A stretch of 5,983 nt of DNA from Bacteroidota bacterium. GTDB taxonomy: Bacteria; Bacteroidota; Kryptoniia; Kryptoniales; JAKASW01. Shown piece by piece: positions 1 to 5,780 of this stretch. A program made the position numbers and the translations under genes. How positions within the stretch are numbered: the first letter of the stretch is position 1; every line of letters starts with the position of its first letter. The notes beneath the pieces were generated by a model. It saw only the letters and a program-made list of their open reading frames with translations, was not told where the DNA came from and ran no database searches. The DNA is taken from assembly GCA_021796055.1 (NCBI GenBank), contig JAJYOS010000436.1, forward strand, positions 1-5,983, written 5' to 3'.

Positions 1-434
1 CACGATATATTCAACAACGTCCTGTATCCTATCTCGTGGTCCGATTCGGCGAGCGTCACGAGATCCGCGAGCTCTATGACCGCGAACCTGCACGGCGACA
101 CGCTTCGCACCGTAGCGCTCCTCATACTCTCCTTCTGGAAAAGCGACATCTCCCCGAAAAAAGGAAGGCTCTTGGAACTAAGCCTTATCAACGACTTGTC
201 GCGGGGATCGATCGAAGCGGCGGACGACCGTAGGACGAGAGACTTCGATACTTCGACCTCGCCTTCCACAAGAATATAAAGACTTTCCCCACTTTCGCCC
301 TCCTTCATGACGATGTGATTCGCCGGGAACTCCACGACTTTCACTATCGCCGAAATCTTCGCCAGTTTCTCCTCGGGCAGTCCGGCGAAGACGGCCGTTT
401 TACCGAGATCAATATTAAGATGTCCGTTTTTCAT
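1..434 (-). CDS. Cyclic-nucleotide-binding-domain protein (C-terminus cut by window edge)
   Basis: Translation from the ATG at 434 stays open for 144 codons to the left edge and shows a CNB (cAMP/cGMP-binding, CRP-like) fold. An N-terminal helix TAVFAGLPEEKLAKI (about residues 13-27) leads into the beta-roll, with ESLYILVEGEVEV at 50-62. The phosphate-binding cassette is FFGEMSLF followed by MRSATVRS (92-110). Gly94, Glu95, Arg105 and Ser106 match the residues that hold the cyclic phosphate in CRP-type domains, so real nucleotide binding is plausible. A polar stretch of about 25 residues (63-88) lengthens the loop before the cassette. No DNA-binding domain is visible in the part seen; a short C-terminal helix or another domain may lie outside the window. 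The start overlaps the channel gene's stop as ATGA, with no well-spaced Shine-Dalgarno, so translation is probably coupled. Inferred role: cytosolic cNMP sensor, possibly working with the channel encoded just upstream. Confidence 0.85.
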   Translation of the reverse strand, partial: MKNGHLNIDLGKTAVFAGLPEEKLAKISAIVKVVEFPANHIVMKEGESGESLYILVEGEVEVSKSLVLRSSAASIDPRDKSLIRLSSKSLPFFGEMSLFQKESMRSATVRSVSPCRFAVIELADLVTLAESDHEIGYRTLLNIS

Positions 435-1567
435 CCTACGACGATCGCATCTTCTTTTTCACGGACGACGTAATCGAGAGGAGGATTCAGGTTGAGGTGA
501 ACGCCACCTTTCTCCATCGTATCTATGCCGGCCGCCTTGAATTTTCTCTCTATGAAAGTGTCTATGGCGCTGTAATCGGAAGAAAGGATATCGGAGAGCT
601 TCACGGCCTCCTCCTCCGTAACGAGGCCGATGGCTATGCAGTTGTGCCTGCTCTTGAAATATCCCTGGATGTCGGCAAACTTCTTCCCGACAAATTCCGA
701 TGGAACCTTTTCGCGTCTCAGCCTCGCGCCGTTTTCCGCGTTAAGCATCGTCGCGACCGCCTGCGCTATTCCCGGTGAAGTTATCTCCGAAGCGAGAAGG
801 AAGCCCACGTGGTCATCGCTCACTATCACGTCGTCGACTCCGGCGCGTTTGAGATGAGTAATGTTTTCCCTGTCGATTATGTGAGCATAGACTTTTATGT
901 CGCGCTTGAGGGACTTCACCGTCAAAGCCGCGGGGAGTGTCTTGTCGTCGCGCGGGATTCCCGACTGAGAAGCGTCCGGAAGTATAACCGCTGCGCTCGC
1001 CTCCTTCACGTTCGCGCGTGAAAGAGTCGGCTCCTTTGTGTAATCGCCGTAGACATACTTGATATTGAGATTGGAATAGTCGGAAAGGATTTCATCCATG
1101 CGTTCGGGCGGCATTTCGTTCACGAGCACCACTCCCGCCCGACGATCCTGAGGGATATTGTTCAGCGTCTCCAGAAGATTTTTTATCCTCTGGTTCCAGC
1201 CGCAAACTATCGTGTGCCCCTTCAGCTTAATCTGTCTCAAGCCGCGGTTCTCCATTATTCTTTGTTCCACAAAGATGGAAGATATTGTCGCCGTGAGAAG
1301 GGAGATCACCGATATGCCCGCCAGCATAATGAAGACTCCGGCAATTCTCCCGAGCGCGCTTTTCGGGACGATATCGCCGTATCCCACTGTCGTCATGGTC
1401 ACAACCGTGTACCATGCCGCGTCCCAAAACGAGTTGATGTTGTCGTGATGCGCCTCCGTCGCATAAACCATAACGGCTCCGACGATAGCGACAGCCACGA
1501 TGGCCCCCAGTACGGGGAGAAGGCTTAATAGTAAACTGTTTCCTCGCAGCCACGACTTCTTCTTCAT
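431..1567 (-). CDS. Two-TM potassium channel with C-terminal RCK (TrkA-N/TrkA-C) domains, MthK-like
   Basis: A 378-residue inner-membrane K+ channel subunit, expected to form a tetramer. TM1 is about 13-36, the pore helix 46-59, the selectivity filter TVGYGD 60-65, and TM2 about 72-98. The cytosolic RCK N-lobe starts at GHTIVCGWNQR (117-127), which resembles MthK's VICGWSES and lacks the full GxGxxG of NAD-binding TrkA. GDYTKEPTLSRANVKEASAAVIL (174-196) and YAHIIDRENITHLKRAGVDDVI (227-248) are typical RCK segments. The C-lobe runs from about 283 to 378 and ends NPPLDYVVREKEDAIVVG. The positions matching MthK's Ca2+ ligands E210 and E212 appear to be His229 and Ile231, so Ca2+ gating of the MthK type is doubtful. 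The C-lobe also carries roughly 35 extra residues (about 318-353). I chose the ATG at 1567, which overlaps the upstream TGA by one base (TGATG), over a TTG one codon earlier. The C-terminal stop overlaps the next gene's ATG. Confidence 0.93.
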   Translation of the reverse strand: MKKKSWLRGNSLLLSLLPVLGAIVAVAIVGAVMVYATEAHHDNINSFWDAAWYTVVTMTTVGYGDIVPKSALGRIAGVFIMLAGISVISLLTATISSIFVEQRIMENRGLRQIKLKGHTIVCGWNQRIKNLLETLNNIPQDRRAGVVLVNEMPPERMDEILSDYSNLNIKYVYGDYTKEPTLSRANVKEASAAVILPDASQSGIPRDDKTLPAALTVKSLKRDIKVYAHIIDRENITHLKRAGVDDVIVSDDHVGFLLASEITSPGIAQAVATMLNAENGARLRREKVPSEFVGKKFADIQGYFKSRHNCIAIGLVTEEEAVKLSDILSSDYSAIDTFIERKFKAAGIDTMEKGGVHLNLNPPLDYVVREKEDAIVVG

Positions 1568-3264
1568 CAAAGACTGAAACGGGATTTAACCACTCTTCGG
1601 TTGCCCGCATTATCGCGAACTTCGACCTCGACATACTTCTCACGGCGAAGCAACGCGGCGTCGACATTGCAAATCGCCGCGCGCTTGTCAATGTCATATT
1701 CGCATAAGAATTTTTGTGTGCCAACCCTCAAGAGGATATCGTCAGTATCGACACGTGACATGTTGTCAAACACCCTAAAATATACGAAATACCGCTTAAA
1801 ATCCGTGGGCGCGACCGATACGTAAAATGGATTCTTCCTTGAAACCATGATTCGACCGACCGACGGTGGCACGTCATCACGGATCGCAGCGAACTCCCCG
1901 GTTTCATAACCAATTCGCGCAGTCAGGACATCTCCGTCATTCATGCACGGTTCATGTATCCAGCCGTATCTTCCCCGCCGGAAGAGTTGAAGCTTAGGGT
2001 CATCAACCTTCCAGGTGAGCAGGACCCTTTTTCTCAACGGCATTCCATCAGATTTGATGTTGAAGGCATTGTCGGCTACCCGCTTCACTTCAAGATCGAC
2101 ATTCTCCACAAAAGCATTTTTTGGGAAATGAAGCGCGACTCCGGGCATCGGGCTGACATCCTTCTCTGCAAAATACGAGATCGTCGGAGGCGCCGGGGTT
2201 TCCTTCGGGCCGTTCAGTTGGAGGACGAACGCTCCGGTCACCGAAGAGCTGTCGCCGTTTTCATCCTTAACCGTGATCTTGTAATCGTGCTTCCCATTCG
2301 GAAGGTCACCGTAAATCAAACCGCTGAGCGGCGATGATGGAGCGAACACCGTGAATGGAACGGCACGGTCCACGCAGAGTTTGTAATAAGTTTTGTACCC
2401 GCGTGAAAGGCGGGTGTCGACGAGCGACCTGACGTCGAGATAATCGGATGCCTTGAACTCGGTGAGATTGACGGAGACGTAGTCTTTGCCGTCAATCTTC
2501 AGCTCAATATGTTTCGGCGGCCTCTTAAAGCGACCGCGGCCATACGAATCCGCCGCATGAATAATGAAGTAGAAGGGCTCGGTCATCCTGAAGGTCTGAC
2601 GCGCGCGATAGAAGTTTCCCCTTCCTATTACGCCGCTGATGCGTACCCTCCCCGTTTCGAATCCTCTCACGGCGACGTTGAATATCCTCGGCCTCATGGA
2701 ACGCGTCACATCAAGCGACCTGAACACGAGCGGATCTATGAACGAATAATTGCTGTCGTGGACTTCGAAATGAAGATGCGGCCCCCCGTCCCCGGTAGCG
2801 CCCGTACGAGCGATCATCTCTCCTCGCTTTACCCTGATCGCGTCATGCCGCAGTCTCAGGTCGACGTCATACTTGCCTTCTATTCGCTGTTCAGAGTCGA
2901 CAAGTCTTTCGATCTCTCCAGTGAATGCGGAAAGATGGGCGTAAAGTGTGAACGTGGAGTCGTCGTGTCTTAGGATTATCCTCTTTCCGTAACCGAAGGG
3001 CGACACGGAGACGCGGTAAACGTATCCGGACTTCGAGGCGTACACGGGGTAACCGATCTTTCCGTTGGTGGAAATGTCTATGCCGCCGTGAAAATGGGAG
3101 GAGCGGTAATCAGCAAAACCCGAGTTGATCATGTGGGAGGCGTTTGTGGGAAAAAGATAGGACGATGCTGAATTCTTCGCTTCGCCCGACGGCCTCTTGC
3201 AAACACCGGCAACAGTCAGGAACAAAAAGATGACGGGGGTGAATCGTAATGCGAGTCTCTTCAA
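1567..3264 (-). CDS. Secreted M23-family metallopeptidase (LytM/peptidoglycan endopeptidase type) with long C-terminal beta-rich region
   Basis: A 565-residue exported protein. Residues 1-22 (KRLALR then FTPVIFLFLTVAGVC) form a signal peptide. Cys22 might be lipidated, but Val at -1 fits a lipobox poorly. The M23 domain covers about 45-182. HFHGGIDI supplies Zn ligands His59 and Asp63, YAHLSAF supplies catalytic His110, and GPHLHFEV supplies catalytic His163 and Zn ligand His165. All five key residues are present, so an active zinc endopeptidase cutting peptidoglycan peptide cross-links is expected in the periplasm. Residues 190-565 carry no recognised motif; they are beta-rich and look like Ig-like or similar modules (for example KHDYKITVKDENGDSSS near 325-340 and VEVEVRDNAGNRR near 545-557). 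The start is TTG at 3264, overlapping the ParA stop as TTGA. The next Met (residue 45) would delete the signal peptide, which supports TTG. No strong Shine-Dalgarno is seen, so coupling to parA translation is likely. Confidence 0.92.
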   Translation of the reverse strand: MKRLALRFTPVIFLFLTVAGVCKRPSGEAKNSASSYLFPTNASHMINSGFADYRSSHFHGGIDISTNGKIGYPVYASKSGYVYRVSVSPFGYGKRIILRHDDSTFTLYAHLSAFTGEIERLVDSEQRIEGKYDVDLRLRHDAIRVKRGEMIARTGATGDGGPHLHFEVHDSNYSFIDPLVFRSLDVTRSMRPRIFNVAVRGFETGRVRISGVIGRGNFYRARQTFRMTEPFYFIIHAADSYGRGRFKRPPKHIELKIDGKDYVSVNLTEFKASDYLDVRSLVDTRLSRGYKTYYKLCVDRAVPFTVFAPSSPLSGLIYGDLPNGKHDYKITVKDENGDSSSVTGAFVLQLNGPKETPAPPTISYFAEKDVSPMPGVALHFPKNAFVENVDLEVKRVADNAFNIKSDGMPLRKRVLLTWKVDDPKLQLFRRGRYGWIHEPCMNDGDVLTARIGYETGEFAAIRDDVPPSVGRIMVSRKNPFYVSVAPTDFKRYFVYFRVFDNMSRVDTDDILLRVGTQKFLCEYDIDKRAAICNVDAALLRREKYVEVEVRDNAGNRRVVKSRFSL

Positions 3265-4130
3265 TTCGTTTCAGGTCCGGCGGAATTGCCGTCGTCGCCT
3301 TTATTTGAACCCGAGAATTCCCCGTAGGAATCTGAATTTTCCCGGACTGTGTCGCGTGACCTGTCCTTCGCGGCGTCCCTCGCGAGAATTTCTGTCGCAA
3401 GCTCGAAATAAGCCTGCGCCCCCTTTGAATTAATGTTATAAAGGAGAGCCGGCCGCCCGTAAAAAGCCGCCTCGGCGAGAGTGGAGTTCTTCGGGATCAC
3501 TATCTTGAAGAGGAACTTAGAGTACCTCGAACGCAGCTCACGGCCGGTGATCTCGGCGATCTTTGTGTTGGGTTCATGCATTGTCAGAAGAATTCCTTCG
3601 ACGTAAATCTGCGGGTTTGCCACCTCGCGGATCCATTTGAGATATCGCATGAGTCTCATGACCGCGTCGAGCGAGAAATGACTTGCGCGCATCGGTATGA
3701 TGACGGAGTCGGAGGCACAAAGAGCGTTCGTTGTTATCCCACGAAGCGTCGGAGGGCAGTCGATGACCACATAGTCATACTGCTTCTCGATATCTCTCAG
3801 CGCAATCCGCATGACGGTGCGGTTCTCACTCAAACGTAGAAGCCTTTCTTCCATCTGCACGGTGGAAATATTCGATGGGACGAAGTCGAGGTAAGTGAGC
3901 TCGGTCTTATAAATGACGCGGTTCAACGAATGAGTATAATTGAAAACGTCGTATAGGCCGCTCTTCACCTGGTCCGCAGTATAGCCGAGGGAGATCCCGC
4001 TCGCGCCGAGTGTATCCGCATCTATCAGAAGAGTTTTCTTTTCGGTCGCCGCGAGGCTTGCGGCAAGGTTGACCGATGTCGTCGTCTTGCCTTCACCACC
4101 TTTCGGAATCGCGACCGAAATGACGCGCAT
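3261..4130 (-). CDS. ParA/Soj/MinD-superfamily ATPase (orphan ParA)
   Basis: A 289-residue P-loop ATPase of the deviant Walker-A class. The P-loop PKGGEGKTT (9-17) holds signature Lys10 and nucleotide Lys15; Glu replaces the commoner Val of KGGVGKTT. Walker A' is LLIDADTLGASG (35-46) and Walker B is YVVIDCPP (120-127, Asp124). IIPMRASHFSLDAV (144-157) and the C-terminal IPKNSTLAEAAFYGRPALLY (212-231) are typical of Soj/ParA proteins. Such ATPases dimerise with ATP and bind nonspecific DNA or membrane to position chromosomes, plasmids or protein complexes. The last 37 or so residues (253-289) are a polar, charged, probably disordered tail. The open frame extends about 100 codons further upstream, but that part overlaps the FAH gene and has no homology look. 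The ATG at 4130, two bases after the FAH stop, starts exactly at the family's N-terminus. No helix-turn-helix or ParB gene is nearby, so the cargo cannot be named. Confidence 0.93.
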   Translation of the reverse strand: MRVISVAIPKGGEGKTTTSVNLAASLAATEKKTLLIDADTLGASGISLGYTADQVKSGLYDVFNYTHSLNRVIYKTELTYLDFVPSNISTVQMEERLLRLSENRTVMRIALRDIEKQYDYVVIDCPPTLRGITTNALCASDSVIIPMRASHFSLDAVMRLMRYLKWIREVANPQIYVEGILLTMHEPNTKIAEITGRELRSRYSKFLFKIVIPKNSTLAEAAFYGRPALLYNINSKGAQAYFELATEILARDAAKDRSRDTVRENSDSYGEFSGSNKGDDGNSAGPETN

Positions 4131-4132
4131 TC

Positions 4133-4786
4133 TCAGCCGATCTCGACGTCGATTGATGCGTGGCCGATGAGCTCGGCGTGAAGCTTGTCGCCCGGGACAA
4201 GTTTCGCCACCCCTTCGGGTGTTCCGGTGAATATCAGGTCGCCGCGCTCCAGCGTGAACAATTGAGAAATGAAGGCGATTGTCTCTTCTATTTTGAAAAT
4301 CGTGTTCTTGTAGCTCCCCTGCTGTCTCGGCTTGCCGTTGACCGTCAGGCTGAGTTCCAGGGAATTGAAATCCACACCGTCGACGGGAACCGCCTGCGAT
4401 ATGGGCGCGGAGCCGTCGAAGCCCTTGGAGATAAGCCACGGATTGCCAGCGTTTTTCAGCTCGGTCTGCAAATCGCGGAGAGTAAGGTCGAGGCCTATTC
4501 CCATCGCGGTAATGTACGACCTCGCATCCTCCCCGGGGATGTTCTTCCCTTCTTTTCCGATCACGAAATAGATTTCCGTCTCGTGATGGAGGTCTTTCGT
4601 CATCGCAGGGTACTTCACTCGCGCGCCATTATGCACGATCGCGCTCGACGGTTTCATGAACACGACTGGCTTCTGCGGTACGTCGGCTTTCATCTCGGCT
4701 GCATGTTTGGCGTAATTCTTTCCCAGGCAAAAAATCTTCGGGACTATGACATCTTCGTTGGATTTGACTAAGTGGACTGTATTCAT
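4133..4786 (-). CDS. Fumarylacetoacetate hydrolase (FAH) family protein, FAHD1/YcgM-like
   Basis: A 217-residue single-domain FAH enzyme, the usual length of the FAHD1/YcgM branch (acylpyruvate hydrolases and oxaloacetate decarboxylases). The N-terminal motif IFCLGKNYAKHAAEM (18-32) contains a His28/Glu31 pair matching the catalytic lid dyad described for FAHD1. HHETE (67-71) gives metal ligands Glu69 and Glu71, and GIGLDLTLRD (97-106) gives Asp100. SKGFDGSAP (120-128) holds the substrate-contacting Lys121, and IFTGTPEGVAKLVPGD (185-200) is the conserved C-terminal block. The expected activity is divalent-metal-dependent C-C bond cleavage or decarboxylation of small keto acids in the cytosol; the exact substrate cannot be read from sequence. 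It is the first gene of the operon. The ATG at 4786 fits family alignment, but no Shine-Dalgarno precedes it and the promoter -10 is only 6 nt upstream, suggesting a leaderless message. Links to the downstream envelope and channel genes are not obvious. Confidence 0.93.
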   Translation of the reverse strand: MNTVHLVKSNEDVIVPKIFCLGKNYAKHAAEMKADVPQKPVVFMKPSSAIVHNGARVKYPAMTKDLHHETEIYFVIGKEGKNIPGEDARSYITAMGIGLDLTLRDLQTELKNAGNPWLISKGFDGSAPISQAVPVDGVDFNSLELSLTVNGKPRQQGSYKNTIFKIEETIAFISQLFTLERGDLIFTGTPEGVAKLVPGDKLHAELIGHASIDVEIG

Positions 4787-4792
4787 GGAATG

Positions 4793-4821
4793 AATATAAA
4801 GGGAGGTTGAGTATTATTCAA
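4793..4821 (-). promoter_or_regulatory. Putative sigma-70-type promoter for the five-gene operon
   Basis: Reading the minus strand, a -35-like TTGAAT (4821-4816) is followed by a 17-base spacer and a -10-like TATATT (4798-4793). These match 4 and 5 of the 6 consensus bases of E. coli-type promoters. The -10 ends 6 nt before the FAH ATG, so transcription would begin at or next to the A of the start codon, giving a leaderless mRNA. The sequence between is CATTCC, with no ribosome binding site. Bacteroidota promoters can differ from this consensus, so the match is suggestive only. Confidence 0.5.
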
Positions 4822-4854
4822 GAAAACCGGGGGCTCCGACAAATTCATGGAGCC
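4821..4854 (-). terminator. Possible weak rho-independent terminator
   Basis: On the minus strand GGCTCC (4854-4849) pairs perfectly with GGAGCC (4837-4832) across an 11-nt loop. After five intervening bases comes TTTTCT (4826-4821). It lies downstream of the T9SS-tail gene and immediately upstream of the operon promoter, the right place to separate the two units. The 6-bp stem, long loop and displaced, interrupted T-run make it weak. Confidence 0.35.
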
Positions 4855-4915
4855 ATCAGCAATCATTAAAATGAACGGCTCATAACGGCGCGAAATCACG
4901 CATCATCAGGCCCTC

Positions 4916-4967
4916 TCCATCGGTAGTCAAGCAGTCCCTTGACTTGATACCACTTGACTCCAATGGA
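4916..4967. repeat. Imperfect inverted repeat with nested AGTCAAG/CTTGACT copies
   Basis: The left arm 4916-4931 (TCCATCGGTAGTCAAG) is the reverse complement of the right arm 4953-4967 (CTTGACTCCAATGGA), except for one mismatch and one bulged base. The 21-nt loop contains a further CTTGACT (4938-4944). That copy can pair instead with AGTCAAG at 4925-4931 across a 6-nt loop. Two mutually exclusive stems are therefore possible. No T-run follows on either strand, so it is not a standard intrinsic terminator. Confidence 0.6.
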
Positions 4968-4998
4968 TGACTCTTCAATATTCCAATTGTCCTTCGCC

Positions 4999-5016
4999 TA
5001 GTATCATTTGATACTA
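4999..5016. repeat. Perfect 8-bp palindrome over the stop codon of the T9SS-tail gene
   Basis: TAGTATCA (4999-5006), two bases TT, then TGATACTA (5009-5016) is a perfect inverted repeat. Its right half contains the minus-strand TAG stop (5016-5014). The related string TTGATAC occurs again at 4944-4950. It could be a 3'-end stem protecting the transcript or a dimeric-protein binding site. Being AT-rich with a 2-nt spacer, it is more convincing as a DNA palindrome than as an RNA hairpin. Confidence 0.5.
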
Positions 5017-5667
5017 TTTAATCATCAACATTTGCTTTGTGATCACATGCTTTCCAGCTACGAGCCGGTAGAAGTACACTCCGCTCGCCAGGCGTGAGCC
5101 GTTGAAGTTGACACTATACCTGCCAACTCGCTGGTCCTGGTTTACCAATGTCTTTACTTCCTGACCTAGAACGTCGTATATCTTTAGCGTGACGTGAGAA
5201 TCTTTCGGGATCGTATATTCTATGACAGGAGTCGGGTTGAAAGGATCCGGATAGTTTTGAGCAAGATTGAATGCAATAGGGACTTGATTGACAATCGGCC
5301 TGACGGCTGTGAGCAACTGTGACAGCGGCCATCGCCAGACACTAGTGCCCCAAGTTCCGGCCACAAGATCTGAATCCGAAACGAGAAGGCATCCGACGCT
5401 GTTGTCCGTCAACCCATCGTCGGCCGGAGACCACGTTTTCCCTCCATCGGTCGAAAATGCCCATCCCGGTTTAGCGGTTGAGCCCGTACCATATTCGTTC
5501 CATGTTGCCATAAGATGATTAGGATTTTTCGGGTCGACGGTGATTGCGGTTTCACTTTCGTCTCCCGGGTTCGCATCGACGACAACATTTTTGATGGACT
5601 GCGCGTAACCCGTTACGGCAAGTGATACCAAGCACGCAACCGTTAGACAGTTTCTAAGAGATGACAT
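5014..5667 (-). CDS. Short secreted protein with Asp-box and type IX secretion C-terminal sorting domain
   Basis: A 217-residue protein with a signal peptide at 1-22 (hydrophobic CLTVACLVSLAVTGYA, cleavage likely after Ala22). A short N-terminal sialidase/BNR-like segment follows: ETAITVDPKNPNHLMATWNE (39-58), then an Asp-box STDGGKTW (72-79). The stretch LLVSDSDLVAGTWGTSVWRWPLSQ (94-117) resembles the last repeat of long propeller proteins common in Ignavibacteria. The T9SS type A tail runs from about 130 to 217: AFNLAQNYPDPFNP, VIEYTIPKDSHVTLKIYD, VLGQEVKTL, SGVYFYRLVAG, TKQMLMIK. Export is by Sec, then T9SS across the outer membrane, with likely tail removal and surface anchoring or release. 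The mature part (about 105 residues) is far too short for a six-bladed propeller, so it may be an internal-deletion product or a small adhesin-like remnant. The ATG at 5667 has a good AGAGG ribosome site and places the signal peptide at the N-terminus. Confidence 0.88.
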   Translation of the reverse strand: MSSLRNCLTVACLVSLAVTGYAQSIKNVVVDANPGDESETAITVDPKNPNHLMATWNEYGTGSTAKPGWAFSTDGGKTWSPADDGLTDNSVGCLLVSDSDLVAGTWGTSVWRWPLSQLLTAVRPIVNQVPIAFNLAQNYPDPFNPTPVIEYTIPKDSHVTLKIYDVLGQEVKTLVNQDQRVGRYSVNFNGSRLASGVYFYRLVAGKHVITKQMLMIK

Positions 5668-5673
5668 CTCTCG

Positions 5674-5678
5674 CCTCT
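5674..5678 (-). promoter_or_regulatory. Shine-Dalgarno site for the T9SS-tail protein
   Basis: AGAGG on the minus strand lies 6 nt before the ATG at 5667 and supports that start. It contrasts with the operon genes to the left, whose starts have no comparable site. Confidence 0.6.
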
Positions 5679-5743
5679 TTTCTGTATTTGTACTTATGCC
5701 CGCTAAGCTATTGCCGCCTAAGTTGCCGCGTCGGAATGCTCCG

Positions 5744-5780
5744 AGTATAGAATTCTTTCTCTTTTAGCCCTCGATCCCAA
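5744..5780 (-). promoter_or_regulatory. Weak candidate promoter region for the T9SS-tail gene
   Basis: Two overlapping possibilities are seen on the minus strand. TTGGGA (5780-5775) and AAGAAT (5757-5752) are separated by 17 bases. A better -10-like TATACT (5749-5744) has no matching -35. Either would give an untranslated leader of roughly 70-80 nt containing the AGAGG ribosome site. Neither is strong. Confidence 0.2.

Noticed and set aside
1568..1570. TTG start for the potassium channel one codon upstream of ATG
   Set aside because: The ATG at 1567 forms a standard TGATG stop-start junction and is the stronger start codon; the difference is one residue.
1227..1724. 165-codon minus-strand open frame across the M23/channel junction
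   Set aside because: It is a shifted frame of both real genes; translation is Arg/His-rich without motifs.
2509..2973. 154-codon plus-strand open frame opposite the M23 gene
   Set aside because: It mirrors a clear M23 domain on the other strand and shows no signal peptide or motif.
4131..4439. N-terminal extension of the ParA reading frame by about 100 codons
   Set aside because: It lies inside the FAH gene in another frame, is rich in Arg and Gly without motifs, and ParA homology begins exactly at the Met at 4130.
4160..4771. 203-codon plus-strand open frame opposite the FAH gene
   Set aside because: It is antisense to a gene with full catalytic motifs, its own translation has no family motif, and it is explained by the codon bias of the minus-strand gene.
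4925..4959. CTTGACT repeats as a CRISPR or iteron array
   Set aside because: There are only three 7-base copies in mixed orientation with unequal spacing, and no replication or cas gene nearby.
4954..4982. Possible plus-strand promoter (TTGACT near AATATT)
   Set aside because: The -10 match is poor, TTGACT is explained by the repeat cluster, and no plus-strand gene follows.
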